A stretch of DNA of 64,000 bases from Hysterangium stoloniferum. Lineage: Eukaryota; Basidiomycota; Agaricomycetes; Hysterangiales; Hysterangiaceae. The notes under the pieces are model-generated. The model was given only the letters and a program-made list of their open reading frames with translations, searched no databases and was not told where the DNA came from. The stretch spans positions 806,001 through 870,000 of the forward strand of contig WHVD01000001.1 of assembly GCA_015178975.1 (NCBI GenBank), given 5' to 3'. Positions 28,056 to 38,235 of the stretch are shown here, piece after piece. Every line of letters begins with the position of its first letter. Positions within the stretch are counted from its first letter, which is position 1. The translations under genes were made by a program, and so were the position numbers.

Positions 28056-29520
28056 TATTGAGCTATCTAAGAGAAACCCCTGAATACATTACATCTCTCC
28101 ACAAGGAGTCAATAACATCATGTTCTGGAATCCATGACTCTGTTGAAGATAGATTATGATAGTGATTGTGTCGCCACCATTTTACATGCCATCTTTTGGA
28201 ATCAGAATCATGATCAAGTCGAATTAGCCGCACAGGATAGTAATACTTCCCATTTTGGGCAAGGGCACCCAAACCAGGTCTACATGTGATTAATATGCAC
28301 TAAGACAATTGAAGGTGAATTTGGATTTGGAAACTTACAAGAGGCATTTGTGCAAAGGTTGAGTAGCATGATTATTTAGCTGTTGAGCTGTTGAGCTATT
28401 TAAAACACAACTGTAAGAGGTTATCCAAATATCAAACAACTTCACATACCGTTCTGATTGAGTTGCAATGCCAGTTGAATCTGAACCATCACAAATGAAT
28501 GGCTAATTTCCAAGGTTACTAGCTCTTCCTTCATGTTGGCAAGCAATATGAGACCAATTATGACATTCATCACAGTGAATGTAGTCATTGGTAAATCCTT
28601 GAGATGATGAGATCCAAACTCAGCCAACTGTTCCAATCCTGATTCTGCAGTCCCTCCAATAATCTTATTTCTCTTGTGAACAATTTTCTTCTCATACAGA
28701 ATACGATCAACATTTAATAGAACTGGGGATATCTCTGTGACAGATGTACCTGGACAAGAAAATCCAGAAATGCCAACAGCTAATTGTAGTGAGCCCATTT
28801 TTGGATGTTCCTGAAATATTTTGTGGAGCTGAGATCGTTCATTGGGAAGAAGATGGAGTTTATGAGTGGGTCATTGGTGAAGATGTGTCCCACCATTGTG
28901 ATACATAATCCCATTTTTATAATGAATAAGTGTGGACAGTCCATTGTATGTCACATGATGTAAATTCCATCCACAGTCACAACTACATTTTAATTGCTTT
29001 TGAATACCAGCATCTCTGGTCTGAGGCCGAATGACAATATCACAGTCAGGATTTTTTTGCAATGTATGATACCCAAACATTTATGCTTTGTATGCTTTCC
29101 ACCATCTAAAGTTAAAGAATTTATATCATGGTGTTTATCCCCACCTAGCACTATGGTTGCCCAGTGAACAGATAATTTGTTGAGGGCTTCATATTCAGAA
29201 TGTGTAAACTGATATGACCATTCACCATTGGGCCATCCATCCCAGTCTTTAACTTTTATATTTTCCATTGGTCCAATAGATGATTGTAGATCCTTGAGAT
29301 GGTTCCCATATGAAGTTAGGAGATAGTGATAATTTCTCTAATTTTGGGAAAGGAGCTGAGGGAGCAGTAATGGTAATGTTGGGCATTGGTGGCTTGGAAG
29401 CAATATCATCAGGAACAGTGTGAGATTGGGCTTGGGAATTGAATATAGATGGGTTGATATAATTTGGATTTAAAAAATAACCAAAAGGATTTCCTGTCAA
29501 TAATGAATTCATTATTCTGT

Positions 29521-30286
29521 ATTAAATAATTGAGTATAGCTTGTACATACTGTCCAGGTCATAACCAGGTAACATCCTAGGTGGATAAGGTCCATGATGG
29601 TACAGTCCAACAACTACATACAGTATGTATATAATTTGTAAAATAAAGACATCACTAAGGGAAACTTGGCATACCCTTTCCAGGAATAGATATTTTTGGT
29701 TTATTGTCTTTGGTATTGACAATATCAGTCCTAGAATGAAATCCAAATAGTTTGTGAAAATGATGGAACAGAAACTATATAAATAATACATGAGAATCAG
29801 TTCAAAAAAATGTTATGATGATATACCATTAGAGAAATATGTAAGAGGAATAACTGAATACTGTAAATTTCAGGAAGTCCAGTAAGCAGTGTATTGTATA
29901 TATATTTCCCTCACTGGTATAATATAATCTGTTGCTGTGGGAGTGACCAAAACAGATAAACACTAAACCTACACCTTAGAGTCTAGAGTGGAAGCCACTC
30001 ACACTGTATAAGTGAAAGAGGTAACTTCTCATTGTCTTAATCTATCAGCCAGGTACTCCTAACCTAATCAAAGAGCAAGCTATAAAAAATAAGAAAAAGA
30101 GACAATTATCTAAGAGGAAGGATAGTACCTTTCCAAAGTAAGAGATTCCCAAACTCTTACAGATATTATGAAGAATATATACAAAACTATATTTATTTTA
30201 TGCTAGTTAAATGTGTATTTGAGGGCATTTGAGGTGTTGTGGCACTTGCGCAGCACTTTCCCATGGCCCAGCTATATACATGTACA
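29521..30286. other. Upstream region of the transposon-like gene, no further gene seen
   Basis: AT-rich with short frames only. It may include upstream exons or the promoter of the remnant ending at 29520. No domain or terminal repeat recognised. Confidence 0.4.
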
Positions 30287-30864
30287 ATGTGGTCACATGC
30301 AAAAAAAAAAAAAAAGATGTGGTCACATGCTGGCTCCATTGCGATGCCAACTCCCCGCTTGCCCCACACCTCTCCCACAATCCCTCCACAACAGATTGTC
30401 CCTGAACATCATGGCCGATGTACATATCCCTCTTCTGGTCTTCTTTTTCTTTTCTCCTTATAGCTACATCCGACTCTGTATGCCAACTTTCACCATCCCC
30501 ACCCTGACTCGAGCCCTCTAAAATCCATCGTAGACACGAAGCTCACTCGGAACTTCTTACCACCATAGCATAGTTTCGCTGGGGGCCTTTCCACCCCCTA
30601 GCTGCAGTTAGATCTTGGGGTCTTCCTGGGGCTTTGGCCCAAATGGCATGTGCTGTTCACTGGGCAAGTTCAGTGCAATCACCTCTCTTTATTTGACCAT
30701 CCTGCCAACCACCACTTGCTCTGATGCATCCGGCCTGCTTCCTCTTCATTCCCCCATAGATACTATACTAACTACACTCTATATGATGCTACGGAACTGC
30801 TATGTATCTTCGTTATGTGATGCAGTATATAAATGTATTAAAAAAAAAAGATGTGGTCATGTGC
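30287..30864 (+). mobile_element. Poly(A)-tailed retroposed segments with 14-bp target duplications
   Basis: ATGTGGTCACATGC occurs at 30287-30300 and again at 30317-30330, separated only by fifteen A and a G. A third copy with one change, ATGTGGTCATGTGC, is at 30851-30864 after a ten-A tract. The 520-bp segment 30331-30850 therefore has the form of a target-primed retroposon: direct repeat, insert, poly(A), direct repeat. The first interval looks like insertion of little more than a poly(A) tail. The insert has no convincing reading frame; its parent transcript or SINE is unidentified. Confidence 0.65.
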
Positions 30865-31019
30865 CAGAACAAAAGGAATGGAACAAGGGAAACAAGAAAC
30901 AAAGGGTGAACACATAACAAGGAGTGAACATGTAACAGGAACAATGAGTGAAAGCATAAGACTGGGGCACCAGGCTTGCACCACACTTCCTTATTAGGAA
31001 GGTAACTGCTGCAACACTG

Positions 31020-32021
31020 ACTTGTGAATGACAGAGGCTTTAAAAAATGTCAAATACTATGCTCTATATTGTGTTACATATATGCTCTTAAAAGTGAATA
31101 TTATATACAAAAAACCTTGTTTTTAGGGGTTAGGGTTAGGGTTTAGGGTTTACTATACCTCTAAGTCTTTTCATAATTCAGCCTGGGTCATTTTCGGAGT
31201 ATTCTTTTAGGCTGCCTCTGAAACATAGCTTCCTCACACATTCACTCTGCTTTGTACTTCTGAGCTTATCAGATTTTTGGTTTATTTAGAGACAAATATG
31301 AGGTTCTTGAGTGTCTGGTTCACTGCATTCACTAAACTCATATTACATGAAAGTATAAGCATCAGATTTTGAAATTAATAGTGAAATACCTGATATTCAG
31401 TCTCCTCTGGTTCAGGAATATCATATTCATTCCAAGAGTAAAGATTAAAAGAATATGGACTCCACTATTTCCAATCTCATGTCACTGTGGACACACTGGT
31501 GATGGCAATGAGGAGGCAGCTCAGGGGTCTACCAATAATTACATTCACTATGATCAATATCATACATAATTGGTCTATATTGGTTGTCATCATGAAGGAA
31601 GGATTAGTAACCTTGGAAATAAGCCATTCATTTGTGATGAATATGATATGATTCAGATTCAACTGTCATTGTGACCTCAATCAGAACTGTATGTGAACTT
31701 GTTTTGATATTTGGACAACCTCTTACATATTAAAATAACTCCTCTATCTATATATACATGTAAAAATAGTATTTGCAATCCAATCTGAATATTGTGTTAC
31801 ATCACATTGCATTTAAACTTACTTCTCTCTACAGAAAAACCACCCATTCCCTTTCTATTTTGGCACATTGAATAACAACTTTACTTATGGATGACAGAGG
31901 CTCTAAAAAATGTCAAATACTATGTGTGAAATACTTTATATTGTGTTATATGCTCTTAAAATACAAATTATACATATACAAAAAATCATTTATTTGCATT
32001 AAAACATTTTATGCATTTAAG
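31020..32021 (-). repeat. R1 repeat, second locus (about one and a half units)
   Basis: Collinear with 20640-21600, preceded by a degenerate hairpin arm (TTAGGAAGGTAACTGC). It includes the coding end reading WSPYSF-type residues on the minus strand at about 31370-31470. The second unit starts near 31888 and is cut by the family-E LTR fragment at 32022. Confidence 0.7.
31123..31151. repeat. Interstitial telomere-like TTAGGG motif, second copy
   Basis: About four TTAGGG-type units (TTAGGGGTTAGGG, then TTAGGGTTTAGGG) at the position homologous to 20758-20776. Confidence 0.72.
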
Positions 32022-32235
32022 TGTTAGGATCCCAATCATTTTGGACCCCTACAGGCCACTTTAGCCTCCTAACCATCCATCATCCCACTATCAGTACCCC
32101 TGCTCATAGCAGCACTGCCTGTGGTGCCCCCAACACTTGTTTCATTGTATCATAGCACCTCAGCCTTTCATTGTTCAGATCTAAGCTAAAAAGGAGGAGG
32201 GAGGCTCTAGTCAGGGTGTGAAGAGTTGAGTAAAT
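32022..32235. mobile_element. Rearranged family-E LTR fragment
   Basis: Begins TGTTAGGATCCCAATCATTT like the LTR at 45924. From about 32175 it shows the reverse complement of that family's 3' end (AGATCTAAGC, GGAGGAGGGAGG). The start is forward and the end inverted, so this is a truncated, rearranged copy. Confidence 0.6.
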
Positions 32236-32518
32236 TACCACTCAATGTGTGAGCAAAATCAACTATTAGAATAGTAATAGCTAAATAGTTTAATAGTCTG
32301 ATAATATAACATGATAAAAGTAAGATCAATCCTTAAGGTGCAATCAACAAGACAAATAGTAAGAAAGGGGATCAACTTTAAGGTGTGATCCACATGTTAA
32401 TAATACAAGTCTTCACATAAACCAAGATCAGGATTGAATCCACAATGATGAGCGTATGCATATATACTATGGTGCCATAAGGGGGAACTAACTCCTTTGA
32501 TTATATATTTCTCCTTTA
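32236..32518. other. Non-coding AT-rich spacer
   Basis: No gene or repeat boundary recognised between the LTR fragment and the foldback element. Confidence 0.4.
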
Positions 32519-34024
32519 CAGCTGTTCCGAGTACCTAAGGTGGAGTTCAAAGTTTAAAAAAAAATTCCACTTTCGACCCACAGACAAATTGTGCTATATC
32601 TCAGGAAAGGGACCCAATTAAGACAAAATATTTTGGAGTGTGTACTATTGTTACGACCGGGCAAATCCCGCCGGACTCCGGGCACTAACTCGTACGCCCC
32701 CACGCGCTACAAGCACCAATCGTCTGTTTATAGGATTTCCCGCCCGGACTCCGTTACGTCAAGACTCGTTACGTTCGACCTCATTAAGACACATATCAGT
32801 CACCGGACTTCCCCCGGACCCCGTCTCTGTCTATGTCCGTCTTCGTCCCACGCATCAGTCACCGGACCCGCTTAGAATCCCGTCACCGCTCTAATCGAGC
32901 CCCGTTCCCGTTTTAGTCAAATGACCTGTCATGATTTAGGACTCCGCTCCCGCTCCGTTTCCCGTTATGGGTTATGCTTTGTCACGATTCGGACTCCGCT
33001 CCGTTCCGTCCCGTTCCTAACACCAATTTGGTGTTTACTATTCCCGTTCTATGTTTTGCTCGTTTCGTCTCATTATTACTGGATTCGGTATGTCATGCAT
33101 TCCACGGTCTATATAAACTGGCAGATGTTGTACATACAATCCAGTCAGAAAATTAGCTTAGATTCCCCCCAGTAATCTAATACATTTTCCTCTCTAAAAC
33201 CCTACTCTTATCAGACCGCTCGCACTAGTCGGAGCCCATGGGCTCCGGCGCATCTATCTCTCTCGACTATCTCGATTCACAACTCTCGACTCACGACCTA
33301 CGACTCACGACCCACGAACCCCCACCCGGACTCCCCGGGATTCCCGTCCGCCTGTCTGAAATTGGACAACACGATCTAGCGAGGGCGCAGCCTATAAGCT
33401 GAAGCCAAGTCTTACCGGATATCCCGCGGGTTTCTCCGGAAACCCGGCCTGAGTGTGTATCCTAACAACTATATAGTATAGATTTATATATTTATGTATA
33501 TAGTTGGCCTTATGAGATGCTATTTAATATTTAGTGAAATATGAGTGCAATGGCTCCCCTTCATTCAATTGTTCCTTGATTTGCATATAAGCTGGTAGGA
33601 CTAATACTATATATTGTGTATGAATATACCCTAAGCTGTGAGGCTTAATACCACCCTTTGGACAAGTTGTGCCACTTACTGTATGCACACTTGATAGTGA
33701 GTAATATAACTTGTTTAAAAGGTAGTATTAGGCCTTACAACTCAGGTGATGTTTAGTTACAATACATAGTATTAATTCCACCAGCTTATATGCAAATATA
33801 GAGAGAATTGAATGAAAGGGAACCATTCCAATGATATTTCACTGAATATTAAATAGCCTGTCATAAGGGCAAATATATACATATATACATAGATCCATAC
33901 AATATCATACACATAGAATGCTATTATGCCTTAATTGCCACTCATTCTGGAGATATGGCACAATTTGTCTGTGGTGGAATTTTTTTTAAATTCTGAACTC
34001 CCCCTTAGGTACTCGGAACAGCTG
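32519..34024. mobile_element. Palindromic foldback element Q (CAGCTGTTCC ends, TA target site)
   Basis: The outer arms are inverted copies of each other: CAGCTGTTCCGAGTACCTAA at 32519, and its reverse complement ending at 34024. TA lies on both sides (32517-32518, 34025-34026). Inner arms around 33480-33680 and 33700-33900 are also inverted (AGCTTATATGCAAAT against ATTTGCATATAAGCT). Removing LTR B4 and one TSD copy leaves about 680 bp without coding sequence. TA duplication and CAG...CTG ends fit a Tc1/mariner-type MITE. Confidence 0.85.
32649..33467 (+). mobile_element. Solo LTR B4 (family B, young), 819 bp
   Basis: TGTTACGACCGGGCAAATCC to GTGTATCCTAACA. TSD ACTAT (32644-32648, 33468-33472). 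Nearly identical to B2 and B3. Hairpin motif at 33384-33406. Inserted in the left arm of foldback element Q. Confidence 0.95.
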
Positions 34025-34908
34025 TAATGATGTAATTAGCTAGAAACTTCAATTTCTCCTTTTTACTCTCCTAAGACTCCCCTAAACAATTACAAAGTAA
34101 ATAAAAGGACACAAAATTCGCCATATACCTCAGTGAAAGTTATTCACTCACTGAGGTATGTGTGCAATCATTTACTATTATTCTATTACTTATAAAACAC
34201 CTTGTAGCTGCATATACAGGTACTATAATATATAGTGAAAGTTATTCACTCACTGAGCCGCATATACAGACTCAATCCTCTTGTATTCTTGTCTCAAAAC
34301 TTAACACCACAAGAGCTGCTTGTAAAGCTAAAGAGGGTTTAGAGGGTAATGTCACTACTATGAGAAAGGAATGGAATAGCTTCAAGAGATGTATTCTGTT
34401 GGATGAAGTCTCAATCTTAGAGATGAGTCAAGCAGATTTCAACTGTTTCAGTGTAAAGTATACATAGCTTACTGTCAAGATGTAAAGAGCAGTGATGTGG
34501 TTGTATCGAGACAGAACCCCAAACCAATACTTGTGTTGTGCAGGTGGTGGTTTTCATTTTAGCAAGGCTTTTGAGCTTCTTCCTTGGGTGAGGGGGCTGG
34601 GAAGACTTGATCAAGAGGGGCCTTCCAGGTAATTTCCACTGAGTCCCAGGGCCTCAAGGAAGAATGCTGAGAGTCTGGTGGGGAAAATCTCATGATGGGG
34701 AGTGGTGGACTCAACCTTTTTAATGTGAGGTGACCTTTGAGAACTGTAAGTAGCTCTCAAGGTGGCTTCCACCAATCCCCAAGATCTTGAAGAAGAAAGC
34801 TAAGGGTTGGAGAGGGAGGTCTTGTGGTGGGAGGTGGTATGCTTGACTTTTTCAGTGTGAGCCCTTGAGAAGTGGAGGTGGTGCCTGCTGGAGCTTCAGC
34901 AGGAGGTA
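34025..34908. other. Non-coding region with a degenerate internal duplication
   Basis: About 34650-34870 holds two diverged copies of a roughly 150-170-bp phrase (GAAGAATGCTGAGAGTCTGG and GAAGAAAGCTAAGGGTTGGA and what follows each). No supported gene. Confidence 0.4.
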
Positions 34909-36491
34909 CAGTGGCTCAAAAAACTATCCCAATGTTTTCTCATTTTTGAAAGGTTGGCTATGAACCACTGGCAGAAGTGGAAAGTCTAAGTAAATTATAG
35001 AAGATACTATAAGATCATGGCTTGAAGCTATACCTTGGTTTATATTATTTGGACCAAAACCCATTGAATAATAAATAAAACAAAACAGCTATTCATTGGG
35101 ACAGTTTTTTGACCCTTCATTTTTTCACCTGTGTTCCTACTGTTGTGCACCAGTACCAGGCAGAGGGGGGCTGTGGGAACAATAAAACATGTTACATGAC
35201 CTTATTTGTATTTATTTGATAGGTTTAAAGTGGTTCAACCACATTCTGACTTCTTACAACCATCATGAGATCCATTTCTGCTGCTCAATGCTCTTTGGTT
35301 GTCTCCCTCTTCAAGAAGGCTATTCCTATCACCAAATCCAGGAAAGAACTAGTCTAGCCAAGAGTACTGTGAATAGGATTAGGAGGGAAGTGGATAAGAA
35401 CAAGGAGAACAATCCTGGGAGCTGTCCTTCCAAGTGTTCTAGTCATGACAAACAGTCAATAATTCATCAAATCAGCTCTGGGCAGCTTGATAATGCAGTT
35501 CAGGCTATCCAATTCATTAATTCTATTATCCCCAACTCTGTCACTTCCCAAACAGTCAGAAATGTATTGCAGGAGAATGGTTTTTACTCTGAAACAAAGC
35601 AAAGGTGACCATTCCTCAAGGCCATTCATTATCAGGAGCAGCTCAAATTTGCCCAATATCATGAAAATTGGGCTGTGGAGGACTGGAAGAGGGTGTTATG
35701 GTCAGATGAGGCCAAGATTAAATAGGATTGGGTCAGATGGAAAGACATATGTGTGGAAACAACAAGGAGAACCAGTATCTGACTGGACTACCCCACAGAT
35801 TGAGGAGGAAACAACCTCATGGTATGGGGTTGTATGGGTTGGAATGGGATGGGAAAGCTCATAGAGGTGCAAGGGAGGACAAATGCTGAACAATACTGTG
35901 AAACCTTAGAGCTGAGAGTGTTGGAAAGTTTTGAAATGGAGGAGGCCAACCATTACTTTCAGCAGGACAATGACCCTAAACATGCATCTCAGTAGACAAT
36001 AAAATAGTTTGAGGATGAGGACATTCAAGTACTATCCTGGCCTCCCCAATCCCTGATATTAAACCCATAGAACATCTTTGGGAACACCTCAAATGCCAAC
36101 TCCAAAAATATAACATATCACCCAAGGGAGTACATGACTTGTGGGAGAGAGTGGTGGAGGAGTGGAATGCAAGCCAACCAGAAATCTGCCAAGATCTAAT
36201 AGAAAGTATTCCCAGAAGGATTGGTGCAGTTATAAAGGAAAAAGGGGGACATACAGAGTACTAGATAGTAAAATAATCATGGGTCAAAAAACTGTCCCAA
36301 TGAGTGGCTGTTTTGGTTTATTTATTGTTCAATGGGTTTTGATCCAAATCACATGAACCAAGGCTTATATTCAAGCCAAGATCATATAGTATCTTTGGTA
36401 ATTTACTGAGATTTTCTGCCCCTATCAGTGGTCCTTACCAACCCAGGCTTTCATAAATGAGAAAACATTGGGATAGTTTTTTGAGCCACTG
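34909..36491 (+). mobile_element. Tc1/mariner element with long inverted repeats, 1583 bp
   Basis: Ends CAGTGGCTCAAAAAACTATC and its reverse complement, flanked by TA (34907-34908, 36492-36493). The terminal inverted repeats extend about 200 bp on each side (to about 35115, and from about 36275), with several mismatches. The interior holds a degenerate Tc1 transposase. Confidence 0.9.
35290..36260 (+). pseudogene. Tc1-type transposase pseudogene
   Basis: An N-terminal helix-turn-helix part (GYSYHQIQERTSLAKSTVNR, GSCPSKCSSHDKQ) runs from about 35290 to 35608 and ends in a stop. A second frame continues with HYQEQLKFAQYHENWAVEDW and WSDEAKI, the first catalytic Asp region. After further frame changes come FQQDNDPKHAS, the second catalytic Asp, and a ruined NP-x-E region with stops near 36000-36070. 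Several stops and frameshifts make it inactive. Confidence 0.85.
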
Positions 36492-36766
36492 TACATATTT
36501 GTGGGATTCTTTTGAAGTTAGGGAATTTGGGTTTCACAACTGGTGGTTATGACATGCTGCAACTATCTACAGTATGGATGCTACAGTAAGCAAAAAAAGG
36601 GTTGCAATGTTCAGTGAATTTTAACTCAAATGCTTATAACTCCAGAAATAAATTAGCTAAAATTAGAAAACAATATACATTAGAATGCCCTGTTTCTGAA
36701 CTTTAACATGATAAGCAAGTTTGTTCAAAAATATTCACTCATTGTTGAGATATTAAATATTGTGTA

Positions 36767-37994
36767 CAGGAGTATCATTGCAACCCTTTTTTTGCTTTCA
36801 TTTTATAAACATAAAGCTATGCATTCTAGTACTTGGTATGACCTCCTTTAGCCTTGACCACCGCTGCAACCCTCCTAAGCATACTTTCAATCAAATTCTG
36901 ACACACTTCTGGCATTATTTTATCCCACTCTACTTGTACCCCCTCCCACAACTCCAATATCCCTCCTAGGGTCCTCTCATACTTTCCCAGCTACTTTTTC
37001 AGATGATCCCAGAGATATTCAATAGGATTGAGGTCAGGGGATTGTGCTGGCCTAGGAAGGACCTTGTATCCATGATCTTCAAACCAAGTTGTAGCTTTCT
37101 TGGACTTGTGCTTGGGATCATTATCCTGCTGGAAGTTGATAGTGGAGGGATTCTTGCCTTCTCTGGAGTTCATCTTGCAAAATATTGGTGTATAACTCTC
37201 CATCCATCCTCCCATCAATCTTGTATACATACCCAACTCCCTCCCACAGCATGTAGCCCCACATCATCAGAGATCCACCCCCAAACTTTACAGTCTCCTT
37301 CACAAGTCTATCACTCAGACCCTCCTCTGCCTTCTTCCAAGCCCACCTCTTCCCATCTGACCCCAGCCTATTCATTTTGGTCTCATCAGACCATACAACA
37401 GTCTTCCAGTCCTCTAAAGTCCAATCCAAATGAGTCAGAGCAAAATCCATCCACTCCTTCCTATGCCTCTTGGTAAGAAGGGGCTTCTTGGCCTTTACCA
37501 CAACTTTCATACCAGCTAACTTCAGGGTTATGAGTTGTCTGGGATGTGAGAGACTGGTTGGTAGTGTTCTGAAGGATCTGGGTGATCTGAGAGGCATTTT
37601 CAGCCTTCCCTGAGGTGATGAGATACTGGGTATAGTGACTATCAACCTCAGAAAGCTTGGAAGGATGTCCACCAGTGGACTTCTTCAGGTAAGGATGGTG
37701 TTTTCTGTGAAGTCTGGAGATGGTACTGATGTGTAGACCAGTGGATGATGAAATCTGGTGGGCAGAATGACCAGAATCCAAGAGGGAGAGGATGTATTTG
37801 CATTGAGAAATAGAAGAGGCTGTATGCTGGAATCAACAAGACTGTTGTGGTCTGTTTGTCATGTGTTGAATGTTTTGAACATGTCACATGATTACACAAT
37901 CAAATACAATCTAACAATGGATCAGAAACACCAGTACAACCTGCCCTTTCATATACAGAACAAAAGCAAAAAAAGGGTTGCAATGATACTCCTG
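36767..37994 (-). mobile_element. Tc1/mariner element B, 1228 bp, nested at the centre of element P
   Basis: Ends CAGGAGTATCATTGCAACCC and its reverse complement, with TA duplications (36765-36766, 37995-37996). The interior encodes a broken Tc1 transposase on the minus strand. The terminal repeat contains CATTGCAACCCTTTTTTTGC, which also occurs in the termini of element P, so the two may be related families. Confidence 0.9.
36991..37781 (-). pseudogene. Tc1 transposase pseudogene (DD34E type), two frameshifts
   Basis: The helix-turn-helix part (HSAHQISSSTGLHISTISRL, STGGHPSKLS) is at 37461-37781. The catalytic part follows in another frame (37121-37600: RHRKEWMDFALTHLDW, VVWSDETKMNRLGSDG, GGGSLMMWG). 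The last part is in a third frame (36991-37170: FQQDNDPKHKSKKATTWFED, SPDLNPIEYLWDHLKK). All three acidic catalytic positions are still visible, but frameshifts near 37530 and 37160 break the protein. Confidence 0.9.
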
Positions 37995-38235
37995 TACAAA
38001 ATATTTAATACCTCAACAATGAGTGAATATTTTTGAACAAACTTGCTTATCATGTCAAAGTTCAGAAACAGGGCTTTCTAAGGTAGACGTCACTTTAGTT
38101 CAGCACCTTATGTAATCGTATTACTAAGCGCCAAGAGCAGCCAAATTTGTGAATCAAATTTTTGAAAAATTTATTATGAAGTCAAAAAATGAATTGGAGT
38201 CACTATAATGGTACAGGCATATTAATTTGAGCTTG

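Larger units (their letters stand above)
22570..29520 (-). pseudogene. Transposon-like gene with a GCM/WRKY-like Cys/His cluster, broken by insertions
   Basis: Collinear protein fragments run down the minus strand. First, an N-terminal Ser/Pro-rich part (29249-29512). Second, a Trp-rich segment and Cys/His cluster (28871-29268: HKCLGIIHC, NPDCDIVIRPQTR, CSCDCGWNLHH), broken by one extra A in an A-run near 29060. Third, a segment with VDRILYEKKIV and MTTFTVMNV (28442-28798). Fourth, the YYYPVRLIRLDHD and VIDSLWRD block (28063-28272). Then KWDLVCSLSQEDD to VRREE (26611-26773), ALDYLYTEKAI (about 25753-25790), ELKAESTYLKNH to VDKEAIGLLEHEMFE (24540-24920), and QWGLDAGNHQNKWSPYPF near 22640-22735. 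I recognise this as a repetitive family common in agaricomycete genomes; the cluster resembles GCM/WRKY-type zinc folds of transposases. No catalytic core is identified. Three family-B solo LTRs and an AT-rich insertion split it. Confidence 0.6.

Noticed and set aside
37121..37476. Plus-strand frames in Tc1-B
   Set aside because: Antisense to the transposase relic and without motifs of their own.
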